Of a DNA stretch of 64,000 nt, positions 1 through 9,028 are shown in pieces. The notes below the pieces were generated by a model. It was not told the origin of the DNA, did no database searches, and saw only the letters and a program-made list of their open reading frames with translations. Origin of the DNA: Oceanospirillum sediminis. Lineage in GTDB: Bacteria > Pseudomonadota > Gammaproteobacteria > Pseudomonadales > Halomonadaceae. Position 1 is the stretch's first letter. Each line of letters opens with the position of its first letter. The translations under genes and the position numbers were made by a program. The DNA is taken from the NCBI RefSeq assembly GCF_014164585.1, contig NZ_JACJFM010000018.1, positions 1 through 64,000 on the forward strand, in the 5' to 3' direction.

Positions 1-130
1 ACAGCTTACCGCTCCTGGTCGAAATGATCCATGCCTGAATAGCTAATTTGTTTTAAAAACAGTCTATTAAGGGCTTTTCAGGGCTGACTAAATAAAGGGG
101 AGAAAACGGAGCAATGTATAAAAGAAAGAA

Positions 131-170
131 ATCAGATATTTTCCAGGTTTCAATCTGGAAAATATCTGAT
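131..170 (-). terminator. hairpin terminator after arsJ
   Basis: A perfect 16 bp inverted repeat (131-146 with 155-170) with an 8-base loop lies just beyond the arsJ stop. On the minus strand it is followed by a T-rich tract. It probably ends the GAPDH-arsJ transcript. Confidence 0.7.
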
Positions 171-182
171 CACAATGAATAG

Positions 183-1400
183 TCAGAGAGAAGAGCGACG
201 AAGTGCAGGCAAACGTGTGGATATGAAAGCGGCAGTAAATAGCATCATTGCCGAAATCCACAAACAAGCTTCTAACCCCGCAACCTGGTAAACCCAGCCA
301 GACAACACAGTACCCAGTAAACGCCCTGCAGCATTAGCCATATAATAAAAACCAACATCCAGGGACACACCGTCTCTTCCCGCATAACTGACAATAAGAT
401 AGCTATGAAGCGATGAATTGACGGCAAATAATGCGCCGAATAACATCAGCCCTCCCAGAACCACAACATCAGACGAATAGCCCTGTTGCAGCCCAAGAGC
501 AATCATCGCTGGAATGCCTGCCAGAGCACATGCCCAGATGACGGCCACCCTGCCATCCGGCACTTTTCCCTGGCGCTTACCCGTCAGCCATGGGGCCACA
601 GACTGTACAGCACCATAGCCAATTACCCATAATGCCAGAAAGCCGCCGACATAAGCATGATCCCAGCCAAACTCCGCAGCCAGCCATACAGGTAAAGCCA
701 CGACAAACCAGACATCTCTGGCACCAAACAGAAACAGACGGGCAGCAGATAAAAGATTAACAGGACGACTCTTGGACAGCATATCAGTAAACTCAGGCTT
801 ACTTTTCGCCTTACCCAGGTCCTTTTTCAGCGCCCCGATGCTGAATACCCAGACAATGACCAGCATAATAGCCATGATCATTACCGCCCCTGAAAAGCCC
901 TCCCATGCCAGCAAAAAACCTCCCAGGAAAAAACCAACACCCTTTAAGGCATTTTTAGATCCTGTCAGCATCGCAACCCATTGGTACAAACTCCCCTGGG
1001 CATTTTCAGGTACCAGTAGCTTGATAGAGCTTTTGGCGCTCATCTTATTCAGATCTTTGGCAATACCGGATAAAGCCTGAGCAGCCATCACCCAAGGCAC
1101 AGTCAATAATGATGCCGGAACCAGCAGCATCGTCAGAGCAATAATCTGCAGGCCTAATCCGATATTCATGGTACGATTCAGCCCCAGATGAGCTCCCAGC
1201 CAGCCCCCGACCAGATTCGTCACCACCCCAAAGAATTCATAAAACAGGAATAAAAGTGCAATTTCTAACGGACTATAGCCCAGACTGTGAAAATGCAGGA
1301 CAACCAGCATTCTCAGCGCTCCGTCTGTCAGAGTAAAAGCCCAGTAGTTTCCCGTCACAATCAAATACTGACGTATTTCAGGTGCCAGCTGGTTCAACAT
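183..1400 (-). CDS. arsJ: ArsJ, organoarsenical efflux MFS transporter
   Basis: This 405 aa inner-membrane protein has about twelve hydrophobic segments and the layout of a major facilitator. Early motifs include TDGALRMLVVL and YSPLEIALLFLFYEFFG, which are typical of ArsJ. ArsJ is known to export 1-arseno-3-phosphoglycerate, the unstable product made when GAPDH uses arsenate in place of phosphate, so the pair gives arsenate resistance without arsenate reduction. The gene directly follows the ArsJ-associated GAPDH gene (32-base gap, same strand), with an arsR regulator upstream. This gene order is the diagnostic context and makes the call firm. It is probably cotranscribed with the dehydrogenase from the ArsR-type operator at 2588-2607. 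Length is normal for the family and no disruption is visible. Confidence 0.93.
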   Translation of the reverse strand: MLNQLAPEIRQYLIVTGNYWAFTLTDGALRMLVVLHFHSLGYSPLEIALLFLFYEFFGVVTNLVGGWLGAHLGLNRTMNIGLGLQIIALTMLLVPASLLTVPWVMAAQALSGIAKDLNKMSAKSSIKLLVPENAQGSLYQWVAMLTGSKNALKGVGFFLGGFLLAWEGFSGAVMIMAIMLVIVWVFSIGALKKDLGKAKSKPEFTDMLSKSRPVNLLSAARLFLFGARDVWFVVALPVWLAAEFGWDHAYVGGFLALWVIGYGAVQSVAPWLTGKRQGKVPDGRVAVIWACALAGIPAMIALGLQQGYSSDVVVLGGLMLFGALFAVNSSLHSYLIVSYAGRDGVSLDVGFYYMANAAGRLLGTVLSGWVYQVAGLEACLWISAMMLFTAAFISTRLPALRRSSL

Positions 1401-1432
1401 AACCGACGACTCTCCTCTCTTTAGTCTGCCAG

Positions 1433-2452
1433 TCAGGTTCCGGACAGATCTTTCAGGCCAACCATACGCGCCAGTTCAGCCGTTCGGTTTGCATAGCCCC
1501 ACTCGTTGTCATACCAGGTATACAGCTTCACCTGGGTGCCGTTGATCACCATAGTGGACAGTGCATCAATCACACTGGAGCGAGGGTCTGTTCGATAATC
1601 GATAGATACCAGAGGACGTTCTTCAAAGCCCAGAATACCATCCAGTTCATTCTCCGCAGCTTGTTTCAGCAACTGGTTAACTTCATCCACACTGGTTTCC
1701 CGCTCAACCTCAAACACACAGTCCGTCAGAGAGGCATTGGCCAGAGGCACACGAACAGCATGTCCGTTCAGCTTGCCTTTTAATTCAGGGAAAATATGCG
1801 TAATGGCCGTCGCAGAGCCTGTTGTGGTCGGTATCAGACTCATACCACAGGCACGGGCCCGGCGCAGATCTTTATGGGGAGCATCCAGAATAGTCTGAGT
1901 GTTAGTAATATCATGGATGGTTGTCATCGAACCATGTTTGATGCCCAGCTTCTCATGAATCACTTTAACAACGGGCGCCAGACAGTTCGTAGTGCAGGAA
2001 GCTGCTGTGATAATCGGATACTCATCCGGATTATAAAGCTGATGATTCACCCCCATCACCACATTCAGTACACCCTCCTCTTTCACAGGTGCCGTTACTA
2101 CAACTCTTTTAACGCCCTGATCCAGATATGCCTGAAGTAAGGCTTTTGTTTTCATTTTACCCGATGCTTCAATCACCAGATCGCAACCGGACCAGTCTGT
2201 CTCTGCAATAGTTTTATTACCCGACACACTGACAACCTGCCCGTCAATGATCATTTGATTGTCAGAGGCAACAGCCTCTTTCCAGCGCCCATGTACCGAA
2301 TCAAATGTAATCAGATGAGCCAGAGTTTCAACATCCCCAGCGGGGTCATTAATATGAACAAACTCTATTTCAGGCCAGTCCCAGGATGCTCTCATCACCA
2401 GGCGCCCCATACGGCCAAAGCCATTAATACCGACCTTCAACGCTCTTTTCAC
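1433..2452 (-). CDS. ArsJ-associated glyceraldehyde-3-phosphate dehydrogenase
   Basis: A 339 aa GAPDH with the N-terminal NAD-binding motif NGFGRMGRL and the active-site ASCTTNC block, catalytic cysteine at residue 153. In ars clusters this paralogue forms 1-arseno-3-phosphoglycerate from glyceraldehyde 3-phosphate, NAD and arsenate, and ArsJ exports the product. The start is a GTG preceded by AGAGGTG at good spacing. An ArsR-type operator lies about 135 bases upstream, so arsenic-dependent derepression is likely. It could also act in glycolysis, but its place between arsR and arsJ argues for the dedicated detoxification role. Confidence 0.93.
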   Translation of the reverse strand: MKRALKVGINGFGRMGRLVMRASWDWPEIEFVHINDPAGDVETLAHLITFDSVHGRWKEAVASDNQMIIDGQVVSVSGNKTIAETDWSGCDLVIEASGKMKTKALLQAYLDQGVKRVVVTAPVKEEGVLNVVMGVNHQLYNPDEYPIITAASCTTNCLAPVVKVIHEKLGIKHGSMTTIHDITNTQTILDAPHKDLRRARACGMSLIPTTTGSATAITHIFPELKGKLNGHAVRVPLANASLTDCVFEVERETSVDEVNQLLKQAAENELDGILGFEERPLVSIDYRTDPRSSVIDALSTMVINGTQVKLYTWYDNEWGYANRTAELARMVGLKDLSGT

Positions 2453-2587
2453 GCTATCACCTCTGACAAAATGTACGAATTATTTATTTTCGAATCCGAA
2501 GAGTCATCTCTATCTCTGCCTTCGGATAACAGCCATCTGAACAGATGAGAGATTTATTTTATACCCTGATCAAATATGAAAAAAATA

Positions 2588-2607
2588 ATATATGAATTTC
2601 CATATAT
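2588..2607. promoter_or_regulatory. ArsR-type operator upstream of GAPDH-arsJ
   Basis: ATATATG and CATATAT half-sites form a perfect 7 bp inverted repeat separated by 6 bases, in the AT-rich gap between arsR and the GAPDH gene. The same half-sites and spacing recur upstream of arsR at 3010-3029, which supports a shared repressor site. Confidence 0.65.
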
Positions 2608-2623
2608 CATAAGACAAATTTTT

Positions 2624-2974
2624 TTAATCGCAACAAACAAGAACACGCTCAGGCCGACTGTCACCCATTTTTTTCAGGTTTTCCAGATTTTCCTGCAACA
2701 TCGCCTCATTAGCTTCAGTAGCATCATGCAACAACTGTTTACACCACTCAGGTAAAGAGGGGGCCAGTTGATAAAACACCCACTGCCCCTGCCTTCTGTC
2801 CTGCAATAAACCACTCTTACGTAACAGTGCCAGATGCCGGGATATTTTTGGCTGGCTATCACCCAGAGCAGCCATCAGCTCGCAAACACAAAGTTCATCT
2901 TCTTTCTCAATAAGCAGTATACATCTGAGACGGGTGTCATCAGCAAGGCATTTAAAAAACTGAACGGCATCCAC
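2624..2974 (-). CDS. arsR: ArsR-family arsenic-responsive repressor
   Basis: A winged-helix repressor of 116 aa when started at the GTG at 2974. That start has a GGAG box seven bases upstream, whereas the longer ORF begins in sequence that overlaps the operator. The metal-sensing ELCVCEL motif (Cys29 and Cys31) lies in the DNA-recognition region, as in classical ArsR proteins. It is followed by the helix QPKISRHLALLRKSGLL and the wing RRQGQWVFYQL. The protein ends in VLVCCD, which may contribute more thiols. As(III) binding to the cysteines is known to release ArsR from DNA. It lies upstream of GAPDH-arsJ on the same strand, and matching operators sit before both units. Confidence 0.9.
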   Translation of the reverse strand: MDAVQFFKCLADDTRLRCILLIEKEDELCVCELMAALGDSQPKISRHLALLRKSGLLQDRRQGQWVFYQLAPSLPEWCKQLLHDATEANEAMLQENLENLKKMGDSRPERVLVCCD

Positions 2975-3009
2975 AAGTCTACTCCAAATCCAGATTAAGA
3001 ATGAAAACA

Positions 3010-3029
3010 ATATATGATTTTTCATATAC
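3010..3029. promoter_or_regulatory. ArsR-type operator upstream of arsR
   Basis: ATATATG, six bases, then CATATAC: the same half-site arrangement as 2588-2607, lying 36 bases upstream of the arsR GTG. This fits autoregulation of arsR. A weaker copy may lie near 3043-3055. Confidence 0.6.
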
Positions 3030-3236
3030 ATCAAGCATCAGAATGTATGAATTTGTCAGCCCATCAATCTCCGCCCATACTGACATATCACAATTTATAC
3101 CCCGGATAGCGGGGAGATTCACAAGGATATCGTCTCTGACCGGTACTTATGACACAAGTTCACTTTCATTAACGCGTTCAGATACAGAAGAGACAGGATA
3201 GCCAGTTAAAATTACACTGGCCATCTGTGCATCGGA

Positions 3237-4304
3237 TCAGAAAGATACCCGGCTAACCAGTTTCCGGGTCAGTTCTGCAGCTGGCAAAGCCTCGCAGTTT
3301 AATGCATTCTGTCCTGCCCATAAGGGAGAAAAATCTCCTGACTGCTGTTTCTCCGCTGCGGCCCTTAACGGCGCAACAAACGATGTTGCCCGAGGAAAAA
3401 CAGGCACATCAGCGCTGAGCGGCCCGACCTGCTCCATGAAATGGTTACGGATACCACGTGCCGGGCGCCCAGAAAATAAATTCGTTAATTCAGTATTACA
3501 GGCAGCATCAGACTGCAGAGCGGCTCTGTGTATTTCTGATGTCGCAGCCTCAGGGCACAACAGATAAGCCGTACCGGCCTGAACAGCACTGGCACCCGCA
3601 TCAATCAGCTGTTTAACATCGTTTTCATTTGCAATACCTCCTGCGGCAATAACGGGCAGATCTGTTGACTGAAGAATATTACGCAGCAAAGTCTCCGTGC
3701 CTGATTGAGAATTCAGATCATCAGTCAGAAACATACCTCTGTGACCACCGGCCTCAACCCCTTGAGCGATAATGGCATCCACACCATGCTCCTGTAACCA
3801 GACCGCTTCTTCTACCGTCGTTGCCGATGATAAAACCATACTTCCCCATGACTTCACTCTGTTCAGTAACGCTTTTGCAGGTAAACCAAAGTGAAAGCTC
3901 ACAACGGCAGGTTTATAACACTCCAGTATTTCTGCTGATTCAGCACTAAAAGGCAAACGACCAGCCGCTGGTTTGATACTGGCCGGATCAATATCAAACT
4001 CCCGGTAAAAAACAGACATTCTCTCAAGCCACTTTTGCTCTCTGGTCGGGTCGGGTTCAGGCTGAAGATGGCAGAAAAAATTCACGTTAAACGCACGGGC
4101 TGTCGCTTGTGTAATTCTACTCAGCTCAAGGTCCAGCTGCTCTGACGACAACATAGCGCAGGGCAGTGAGCCCAGTCCTCCGGCTTCAGATACAGCAACA
4201 ACCAGCGCACTCCCCTGAGAACCGGCCATTGGAGCCTGAATAACAGGAAGTTCTGAAGGTAAAAAGTGTTTTGAACGCTCAGATGGTACAGAAGATATCA
4301 TCAT
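3237..4304 (-). CDS. nitronate monooxygenase (2-nitropropane dioxygenase family)
   Basis: A 355 aa FMN-dependent TIM-barrel enzyme. The N-terminal PVIQAPMAGSQG motif, the central GVDAIIAQGVEAGGHRG flavin and phosphate region and the DLPVIAAGGIAN motif are characteristic of class I nitronate monooxygenases. These oxidise alkyl nitronates such as propionate 3-nitronate, a toxic natural compound. The His in AGGHRG corresponds to the catalytic base position. It is divergently transcribed from a LysR-family gene across a 95 bp gap, which suggests that regulator controls it. Some relatives are annotated simply as flavin oxidoreductases, so the physiological substrate is uncertain. Length is normal. 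Confidence 0.85.
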   Translation of the reverse strand: MMISSVPSERSKHFLPSELPVIQAPMAGSQGSALVVAVSEAGGLGSLPCAMLSSEQLDLELSRITQATARAFNVNFFCHLQPEPDPTREQKWLERMSVFYREFDIDPASIKPAAGRLPFSAESAEILECYKPAVVSFHFGLPAKALLNRVKSWGSMVLSSATTVEEAVWLQEHGVDAIIAQGVEAGGHRGMFLTDDLNSQSGTETLLRNILQSTDLPVIAAGGIANENDVKQLIDAGASAVQAGTAYLLCPEAATSEIHRAALQSDAACNTELTNLFSGRPARGIRNHFMEQVGPLSADVPVFPRATSFVAPLRAAAEKQQSGDFSPLWAGQNALNCEALPAAELTRKLVSRVSF

Positions 4305-4347
4305 TATTTTTCTCTGGACTAGTACTCAAAACCACGATAATAAACTA

Positions 4348-4359
4348 TGATAACCATCA
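4348..4359. promoter_or_regulatory. possible LysR-regulator site between divergent genes
   Basis: A short dyad, TGAT-aacc-ATCA, sits in the 95 bp gap shared by the nitronate monooxygenase and LysR genes. The position fits a LysR box, but the dyad is short and the assignment is tentative. Confidence 0.25.
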
Positions 4360-4399
4360 CAAAAAATGATCAATCAAGATATAGATATCTCAAAAAAAG

Positions 4400-5284
4400 A
4401 TGAGCCTGAACAATATCGATCTGGATACTCTGGAGATTTTCCGGACTGTTGCCAGCGAAGGCAGTATCACAAAGGCAGCCAATCAGCTGCATCGGGTACA
4501 ATCTAATATCAGCACCCGTATCATTCAACTGGAAGAACGGTTAGGCGTTTCCCTGTTTCACCGGATTAGCAGAACACTTGAGCTGACCAGTGACGGCAAA
4601 CTGTTATTACCCTACGCCAATCAGCTTCTGAATCTGGCAAATGAGACAGACAACCTCTTCCGGCATCATCCAGTAAGCGGCAACCTGAAAGTTGGCAGTA
4701 TGGAAAGCACTGCGGCATCTCGCTTACCCGGTTTGCTGGCCAGCTATCATCAGCAATATCCAGAAGTACAGATCACCCTGACCACAGATACAACCGAAAG
4801 CCTCATCGCTCAGGTGACCCAGTATCAGCTGGATGTAGCTTTTGTTGCCTCTACTGACATTGATCAGAGTACCCTGATTTCAACACCAGTTTTCCAGGAA
4901 AACCTGGTGCTGATATGTGCCTCCCATAAGCAATTTTGCTCGCTGGACGCCTTGTTAAACGAGAAGCTGATTACATTCCGTTCTGGATGCGCCTACAGAA
5001 AAAAACTGGAAAACTGGATTATCGATATGGGTGGAGTAATCAGAAATCATCTGGAAATGAACTCATATCACGCCATTATAGCCTGCGTTTCAGCAGGATC
5101 TGGTATCGCTTTGATACCTGAATCGGTTCTGATGCTTACGTCCCATTCCGGTGTCACAGTATTTCAGTTACCAGAGCGCTACGCCCAGAGCAGTACTGTT
5201 TTGATTCAGAGATCACAGGACGCATCACCAAGGATCAATACATTACATACGTTTTTTTCCGGCAATACCGGACCAGCGGTATGA
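4400..5284 (+). CDS. LysR-family transcriptional regulator
   Basis: A 294 aa protein with an N-terminal winged helix (about residues 8-66: DLDTLEIFRTVASEGSITKA, then LHRVQSNISTRIIQLEERLG and LFHR). The C-terminal substrate-binding domain starts near residue 90 and ends with a typical GSGIALIPESV segment. This build is standard for LysR regulators. It is divergent from the nitronate monooxygenase gene, so it probably activates that gene in response to a nitro compound or related metabolite. No strong Shine-Dalgarno is seen before the ATG, only an A-rich stretch. The effector is unknown. Confidence 0.85.
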   Translation: MSLNNIDLDTLEIFRTVASEGSITKAANQLHRVQSNISTRIIQLEERLGVSLFHRISRTLELTSDGKLLLPYANQLLNLANETDNLFRHHPVSGNLKVGSMESTAASRLPGLLASYHQQYPEVQITLTTDTTESLIAQVTQYQLDVAFVASTDIDQSTLISTPVFQENLVLICASHKQFCSLDALLNEKLITFRSGCAYRKKLENWIIDMGGVIRNHLEMNSYHAIIACVSAGSGIALIPESVLMLTSHSGVTVFQLPERYAQSSTVLIQRSQDASPRINTLHTFFSGNTGPAV

Positions 5285-5396
5285 GACAAACCAGCGATAA
5301 AGAGTAATCATCAGCTTTACAAGAGGAAAAAAGCATAAGGGATAAGAAAAAATCAGGAAAAATCAGAATCTTATAGCGAATAAGCACTGCCAGACA

Positions 5397-5465
5397 GGCA
5401 GGCTAAATACAAAGCAGACATTACCGACGAATGCGATAAGTATCTTAAGCAGGTTTTAGCCTGCC
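5397..5465. repeat. long-loop inverted repeat with competing hairpin
   Basis: GGCAGGCTAAA (5397-5407) is perfectly complementary to 5455-5465 across 47 bases. The right arm can alternatively pair locally with GCAGG near 5449-5453. It lies between the convergent LysR and response-regulator genes. It may be a terminator or a fragment of a larger RNA structure. Confidence 0.35.
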
Positions 5466-5541
5466 CGGCACAGCAGAGTAAAAGTACAGTCAGGTTCAGA
5501 TAATAGCGATTAACTCAGCGTTTATCTGATATTCTCTATCC

Positions 5542-6264
5542 TCATCGGATGGGAAGGATAGGTGCAGCAAAAATATAACCTATACTATATGCCGTTCTGA
5601 TCGGAGCACCACCTTCATATACACCTGCAATCTTCTGACGCACTCTTCGAACCAGCGTATCCAGAGCCCTTTGCGCACTGTGGTCATCTCTTGCGTACAA
5701 CACATCAAGAATATGGCTGCGCTTCACGGCTTCAGTTGGCTTTTCAGACAACAGCTCAAGCAGGCGGAACTCTTTACTGGTGCATTCAATACGCTGTTGA
5801 TCCGGAGTCACCAGCACCCAGTTTTTATTATCAAGCAGCCAGGTATCATCTGCTTTCTCTATCTGATCTCTGGTTTGCCTTGCCTTTTGTCTTGAAGCCA
5901 GGCTTGTCAGTGCTGCTGCCAGCTCACGACCATCAACAGGCTTCCCCATAAACAGATCAGCACCTGATTGATAACTTCCTACCCGAGCATTCAGGTCATC
6001 ATTTGCTGTGATCACCACCAACGACATAGAACTATTCTGACGAGCATAATCAACCAGTACCTCCCCGGATTGATCAGGCAAACCAAGATCAATCACTGCG
6101 ACAGTGAATGCCTGTTCAGATAGTGCTTTAAAAAACTCTTTGCCATTGGCCACAGCTTTAACCTGAAAGCCCATCAGACTCAGGTACTCTGTCAGACTGG
6201 CACTCAATACTACATCATCCTCAACCAGAATGACTGAAATTCCCTGGTTTGTATTATTACTCAT
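5542..6264 (-). CDS. OmpR-family response regulator, orphan
   Basis: A 240 aa two-domain response regulator. The receiver covers about residues 9-125, with the acidic pocket E15-D16-D17, phospho-acceptor D59 (VIDLGLPD), T86 and K108 (MGKPV). The C-terminal winged helix covers about 140-235, with CTSKEFRLLELL and the recognition helix SAQRALDTLVRRVRQKI. These features indicate a phosphorylation-controlled DNA-binding regulator. No histidine kinase gene is adjacent. The nearest kinases in the window (36.3 kb and 49.4 kb) are far away, so the partner is unknown. Confidence 0.87.
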   Translation of the reverse strand: MSNNTNQGISVILVEDDVVLSASLTEYLSLMGFQVKAVANGKEFFKALSEQAFTVAVIDLGLPDQSGEVLVDYARQNSSMSLVVITANDDLNARVGSYQSGADLFMGKPVDGRELAAALTSLASRQKARQTRDQIEKADDTWLLDNKNWVLVTPDQQRIECTSKEFRLLELLSEKPTEAVKRSHILDVLYARDDHSAQRALDTLVRRVRQKIAGVYEGGAPIRTAYSIGYIFAAPILPIR

Positions 6265-6599
6265 TACCGTATTTGACCTGCCCAGAACTCTGATTCAACA
6301 CATGGATGCAATGGCACCCGGAATACGAAATGTTACAATAATACTCTGAGATGCCTATGATTTAAATTACGCTTTACAACATATTTAAGAAAAGATTCAA
6401 AAAAAGGGTTTCTTTTTTAAGATCAGCGCACAAACTCAGAGCTGCGACACTATATAACTGATGCGCCATATACAGAAAATATCACATTTTGTCTGGAGAC
6501 ACCTGACAAAATCCTGTAAATACAGTCAGCTAAAATGCCAGAACCGCATCATTCGGATGCGGTTCCAGCATTTATTAGTCGGCTGAAGATATAAAATCT
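6265..6599. other. intergenic region between response regulator and brnQ
   Basis: About 335 bases holding the response-regulator promoter region and, at its left end in minus-strand terms, the brnQ terminator hairpin. I see no ORF with a ribosome binding site and no other repeat. Confidence 0.5.
6536..6570 (-). terminator. terminator hairpin after brnQ
   Basis: GAACCGCATC (6541-6550) pairs with 6556-6565, and the stem extends outward by TGC/GCA across a mismatch. It is placed just past the brnQ stop. On the minus strand it is followed by a TTTT stretch. Confidence 0.65.
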
Positions 6600-7904
6600 T
6601 TACTCCATAACGGCTACTTTTTTATTTTTCAGCTGGCCGGATAATAAAAATAACGATAAAACGGAAAGAACCGGAATAACCCATGCCAGCCCCTGATCAA
6701 AAAGCGGTAAAAACGCCAGCATATCGAGATTCCCCCCGGCAGCTTTCACACCTTCCAATATGCCAAATAAAGACGAAACCAACAGAGTGATAATCAGGGC
6801 AGTTCGTGACATCCCTGGCTGAGAGGCAGAAAGGCTGTAAAGTATCAGAGCAACTGAAATGGGGTATACAGCAACCAGTACGGGAATACTCAGCTCAATT
6901 AATACACCCAGCTCCAGATTAGCCATTATGAAACAAAAGACCGCATTAACAATGACAAAATGCCCGTAACTCAGGCGACTGCTCAGGCTGGCAAAGTAAT
7001 CAGAACAGGCACTCAGCAAACCTACTGCTGTTGTCAGACAAGCCAGTGTAATCACCCCGGCAAGAGCAACAAGGCCTGCCATACCAAACTTGTTCTGTAC
7101 ATAATGCACCAGGATTTCTCCACCATTTGCAGCTCCAACGACACCAAAGTTGGCTCCTAGCATAAACAGGGCGATATATACAAAAGCCAGTCCTGCAGCA
7201 GCAATCACAGCAGCAACGACCAGATAACGGGATTGCTGAGAAAAATCAGTCACACCTTTTTTACGTAACAGATCAATAATCAGCATACCGAACATAATAG
7301 ATGCCAGAGCATCCATAGTGTTATATCCATCCAGAACACCTTTTGTAAAAGGTGAAGCAGCATACGCCGGATCAACAGGCAACACTTCGCCGCCACTGGC
7401 AAACAGTACAGAAACACCCAGCCCAACCAGCAAAATAATTAATGCTGGTGTCAGTACTTTACCCACGGAATCCATCAGTTTACCCGGATAAAGAGATAGC
7501 AAAGCAGCAATAACAAAAAAAACAGCGGAATATAGCCACTGACTGATAACAGGCTCACTACTGAAAGGCTGAACACCCAACTCATAGGCCACCAGAGCGG
7601 TACGTGGTGCAGCAATCAGCGGCCCGATAATAATAAAGATTGCGACTGAAATCAGAACCCCGATAAACGGCGGCAACATCCGGGTCATGGCTGGTATTCC
7701 TCCTCCAGCCCTGGCAACAGCAAATAAACCCAATAGAGGCAATCCAACTGCAGTCAATAAGAAACCCAGCATCACAGGTAAGACTTCAGCCCCTGCCAGC
7801 ATGCCAGCTTTGGGTGGAAAAATAATATTTCCAGCGCCAAGAAAAAATGCAAATGTCATAAAACCCAGGCCAAACATATCGGCCTTACTAAGCTGTGTAT
7901 TCAC
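6600..7904 (-). CDS. brnQ: BrnQ branched-chain amino acid:cation symporter
   Basis: A polytopic protein of the LIVCS family that imports leucine, isoleucine and valine with Na+ or H+. The N-terminal hallmark FGLGFMTFAFFLGAGNIIFP is present, followed by about twelve membrane segments. I chose the GTG at 7904, which gives 434 aa, close to the usual 439 aa. It has a GGGG box upstream, whereas the longer reading frame adds about 30 cysteine-rich residues foreign to the family. It is a single gene with its own terminator. No regulatory leader such as a T-box or Leu-rich peptide was found. Confidence 0.92.
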   Translation of the reverse strand: MNTQLSKADMFGLGFMTFAFFLGAGNIIFPPKAGMLAGAEVLPVMLGFLLTAVGLPLLGLFAVARAGGGIPAMTRMLPPFIGVLISVAIFIIIGPLIAAPRTALVAYELGVQPFSSEPVISQWLYSAVFFVIAALLSLYPGKLMDSVGKVLTPALIILLVGLGVSVLFASGGEVLPVDPAYAASPFTKGVLDGYNTMDALASIMFGMLIIDLLRKKGVTDFSQQSRYLVVAAVIAAAGLAFVYIALFMLGANFGVVGAANGGEILVHYVQNKFGMAGLVALAGVITLACLTTAVGLLSACSDYFASLSSRLSYGHFVIVNAVFCFIMANLELGVLIELSIPVLVAVYPISVALILYSLSASQPGMSRTALIITLLVSSLFGILEGVKAAGGNLDMLAFLPLFDQGLAWVIPVLSVLSLFLLSGQLKNKKVAVME

Positions 7905-8210
7905 AACAACCCCAAATAAATAAGAACAACAGGAAATTTTACTACCCAGGATGGGAAAGCAGGGTTTATAACATTCGGCAAAATCAGATAGCAAGAAAAA
8001 CTACCTACAGGAAGGCAGATTATCTGTAAACAATTCTATTCAGGAAAACAGGCAGAGTTACCAGAAGCGCTTAAGAAAAAACGATGACTACAGGATAAAT
8101 AGGATCACTACAGTGGCTGCTAAGGAGACTAAGGGATGAACATTGCGTTCATTTCACCCGATATCCGTGTGGGAGCAATCAACTTCGGAAAGCCCCACGA
8201 ATATAGAAAA
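7905..8210. other. intergenic region upstream of brnQ
   Basis: About 306 AT-rich bases containing the presumed brnQ promoter. A short ATG ORF beginning near 8136 on the plus strand runs into the antisense of the next gene and has no family resemblance. I see nothing else. Confidence 0.4.
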
Positions 8211-8786
8211 TTACTCTGCAATAAGCTGTATATCAGATGCATCCACGTCGGCATCCAGATACACCATACCCAGTTTATTCTGATAATCCATGCGATCAGC
8301 TTTCATCAGATCAATTGCCGGGGCTTCAATGCCACTGTCCTGATAGATACCAGCAAGATATGCCATATAATTCTCACCCTCAGGCAATAACAATAAGCTC
8401 GCAGCCCCCACATCCGGCTTTACTTTGCCGTTAACGTCTTCTGACAGCACCACTTGTAATACAACAGGCAATTCATCACCGTCAATACGAACACTACGAT
8501 CACGTACAGTTTGCTGCGCCCAGTAAAACGCCAGCTCTTTACTCTGAGTCAGAAAAACCGGTTCCGTTGTTTCAGTGTAATGATTACCAATCGTCGCCAT
8601 GGTCTTTTTAGCCGCTTCTTTTAAAGCCTTATCACCAGAGCGTAATAATCCCTGCTCCTTGATTGACTCAACCAGCGCCGACGATGTGCCGTGATACCAG
8701 ATATTGCTTGCTGTAAAACCCTGTTGGGTCAGCAGGTCTTTAGCATCTTTAAGAAAAGCAGGTGTATCAATCATATTCAAAACCAT
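8211..8786 (-). CDS. hypothetical protein with ADP-ribosyltransferase-like motifs
   Basis: A 191 aa soluble protein of no family I can name with certainty. Its layout recalls the ADP-ribosyltransferase/PARP/KptA fold. WYHGTSSALVESIKEQGLL matches the histidine-containing first strand plus the I..GL helix. PVFLTQSKELAFYWAQQ matches the second strand with a downstream aromatic-rich helix. The C-terminal segment GMVYLDADVDASDIQLI resembles the closing strand in which ARTs carry their third motif. No signal peptide is visible. A possible internal ATG start lies at codon 5. The gene stands alone between brnQ and aceA. Function, toxic or regulatory, cannot be told from the sequence. Confidence 0.6.
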   Translation of the reverse strand: MVLNMIDTPAFLKDAKDLLTQQGFTASNIWYHGTSSALVESIKEQGLLRSGDKALKEAAKKTMATIGNHYTETTEPVFLTQSKELAFYWAQQTVRDRSVRIDGDELPVVLQVVLSEDVNGKVKPDVGAASLLLLPEGENYMAYLAGIYQDSGIEAPAIDLMKADRMDYQNKLGMVYLDADVDASDIQLIAE

Positions 8787-8932
8787 TTAATCAATTCACA
8801 ATAGAAAGCAGAATGTAACTCTAACCTATTATATTCCCTGCGTAAAAAGCCATGATCTGCTTCAGATGTTAATCTTTATGAACCCAGGTATGCTTCAAAG
8901 ATATCTGCCATCTGAAAAACTCTGCCCCATAT

Positions 8933-8962
8933 AAAAAGCGGCACCTCAGGAAAAGGTGCCGC
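8933..8962 (-). terminator. rho-independent terminator of aceA
   Basis: A perfect 9 bp GC-rich stem (8938-8946 with 8954-8962) and a 7-base loop, flanked by AAAAA that reads as a T-run on the minus strand. It lies 67 bases past the aceA stop. Confidence 0.85.
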
Positions 8963-9028
8963 CTCTTTTAACTTCAGGGAAAACCACCCGCTTCTCTTAA
9001 GCGATCACAGGTGATTATCCATCAGTTC

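Noticed and set aside
1433-2452. Glycolytic gapA
   Set aside because: Placement between arsR and arsJ with an ArsR operator identifies the arsenate-specific paralogue.
3001-3201. 66-codon plus-strand frame across the arsR promoter
   Set aside because: It starts inside the operator region and resembles no protein; the region is better explained as arsR control DNA.
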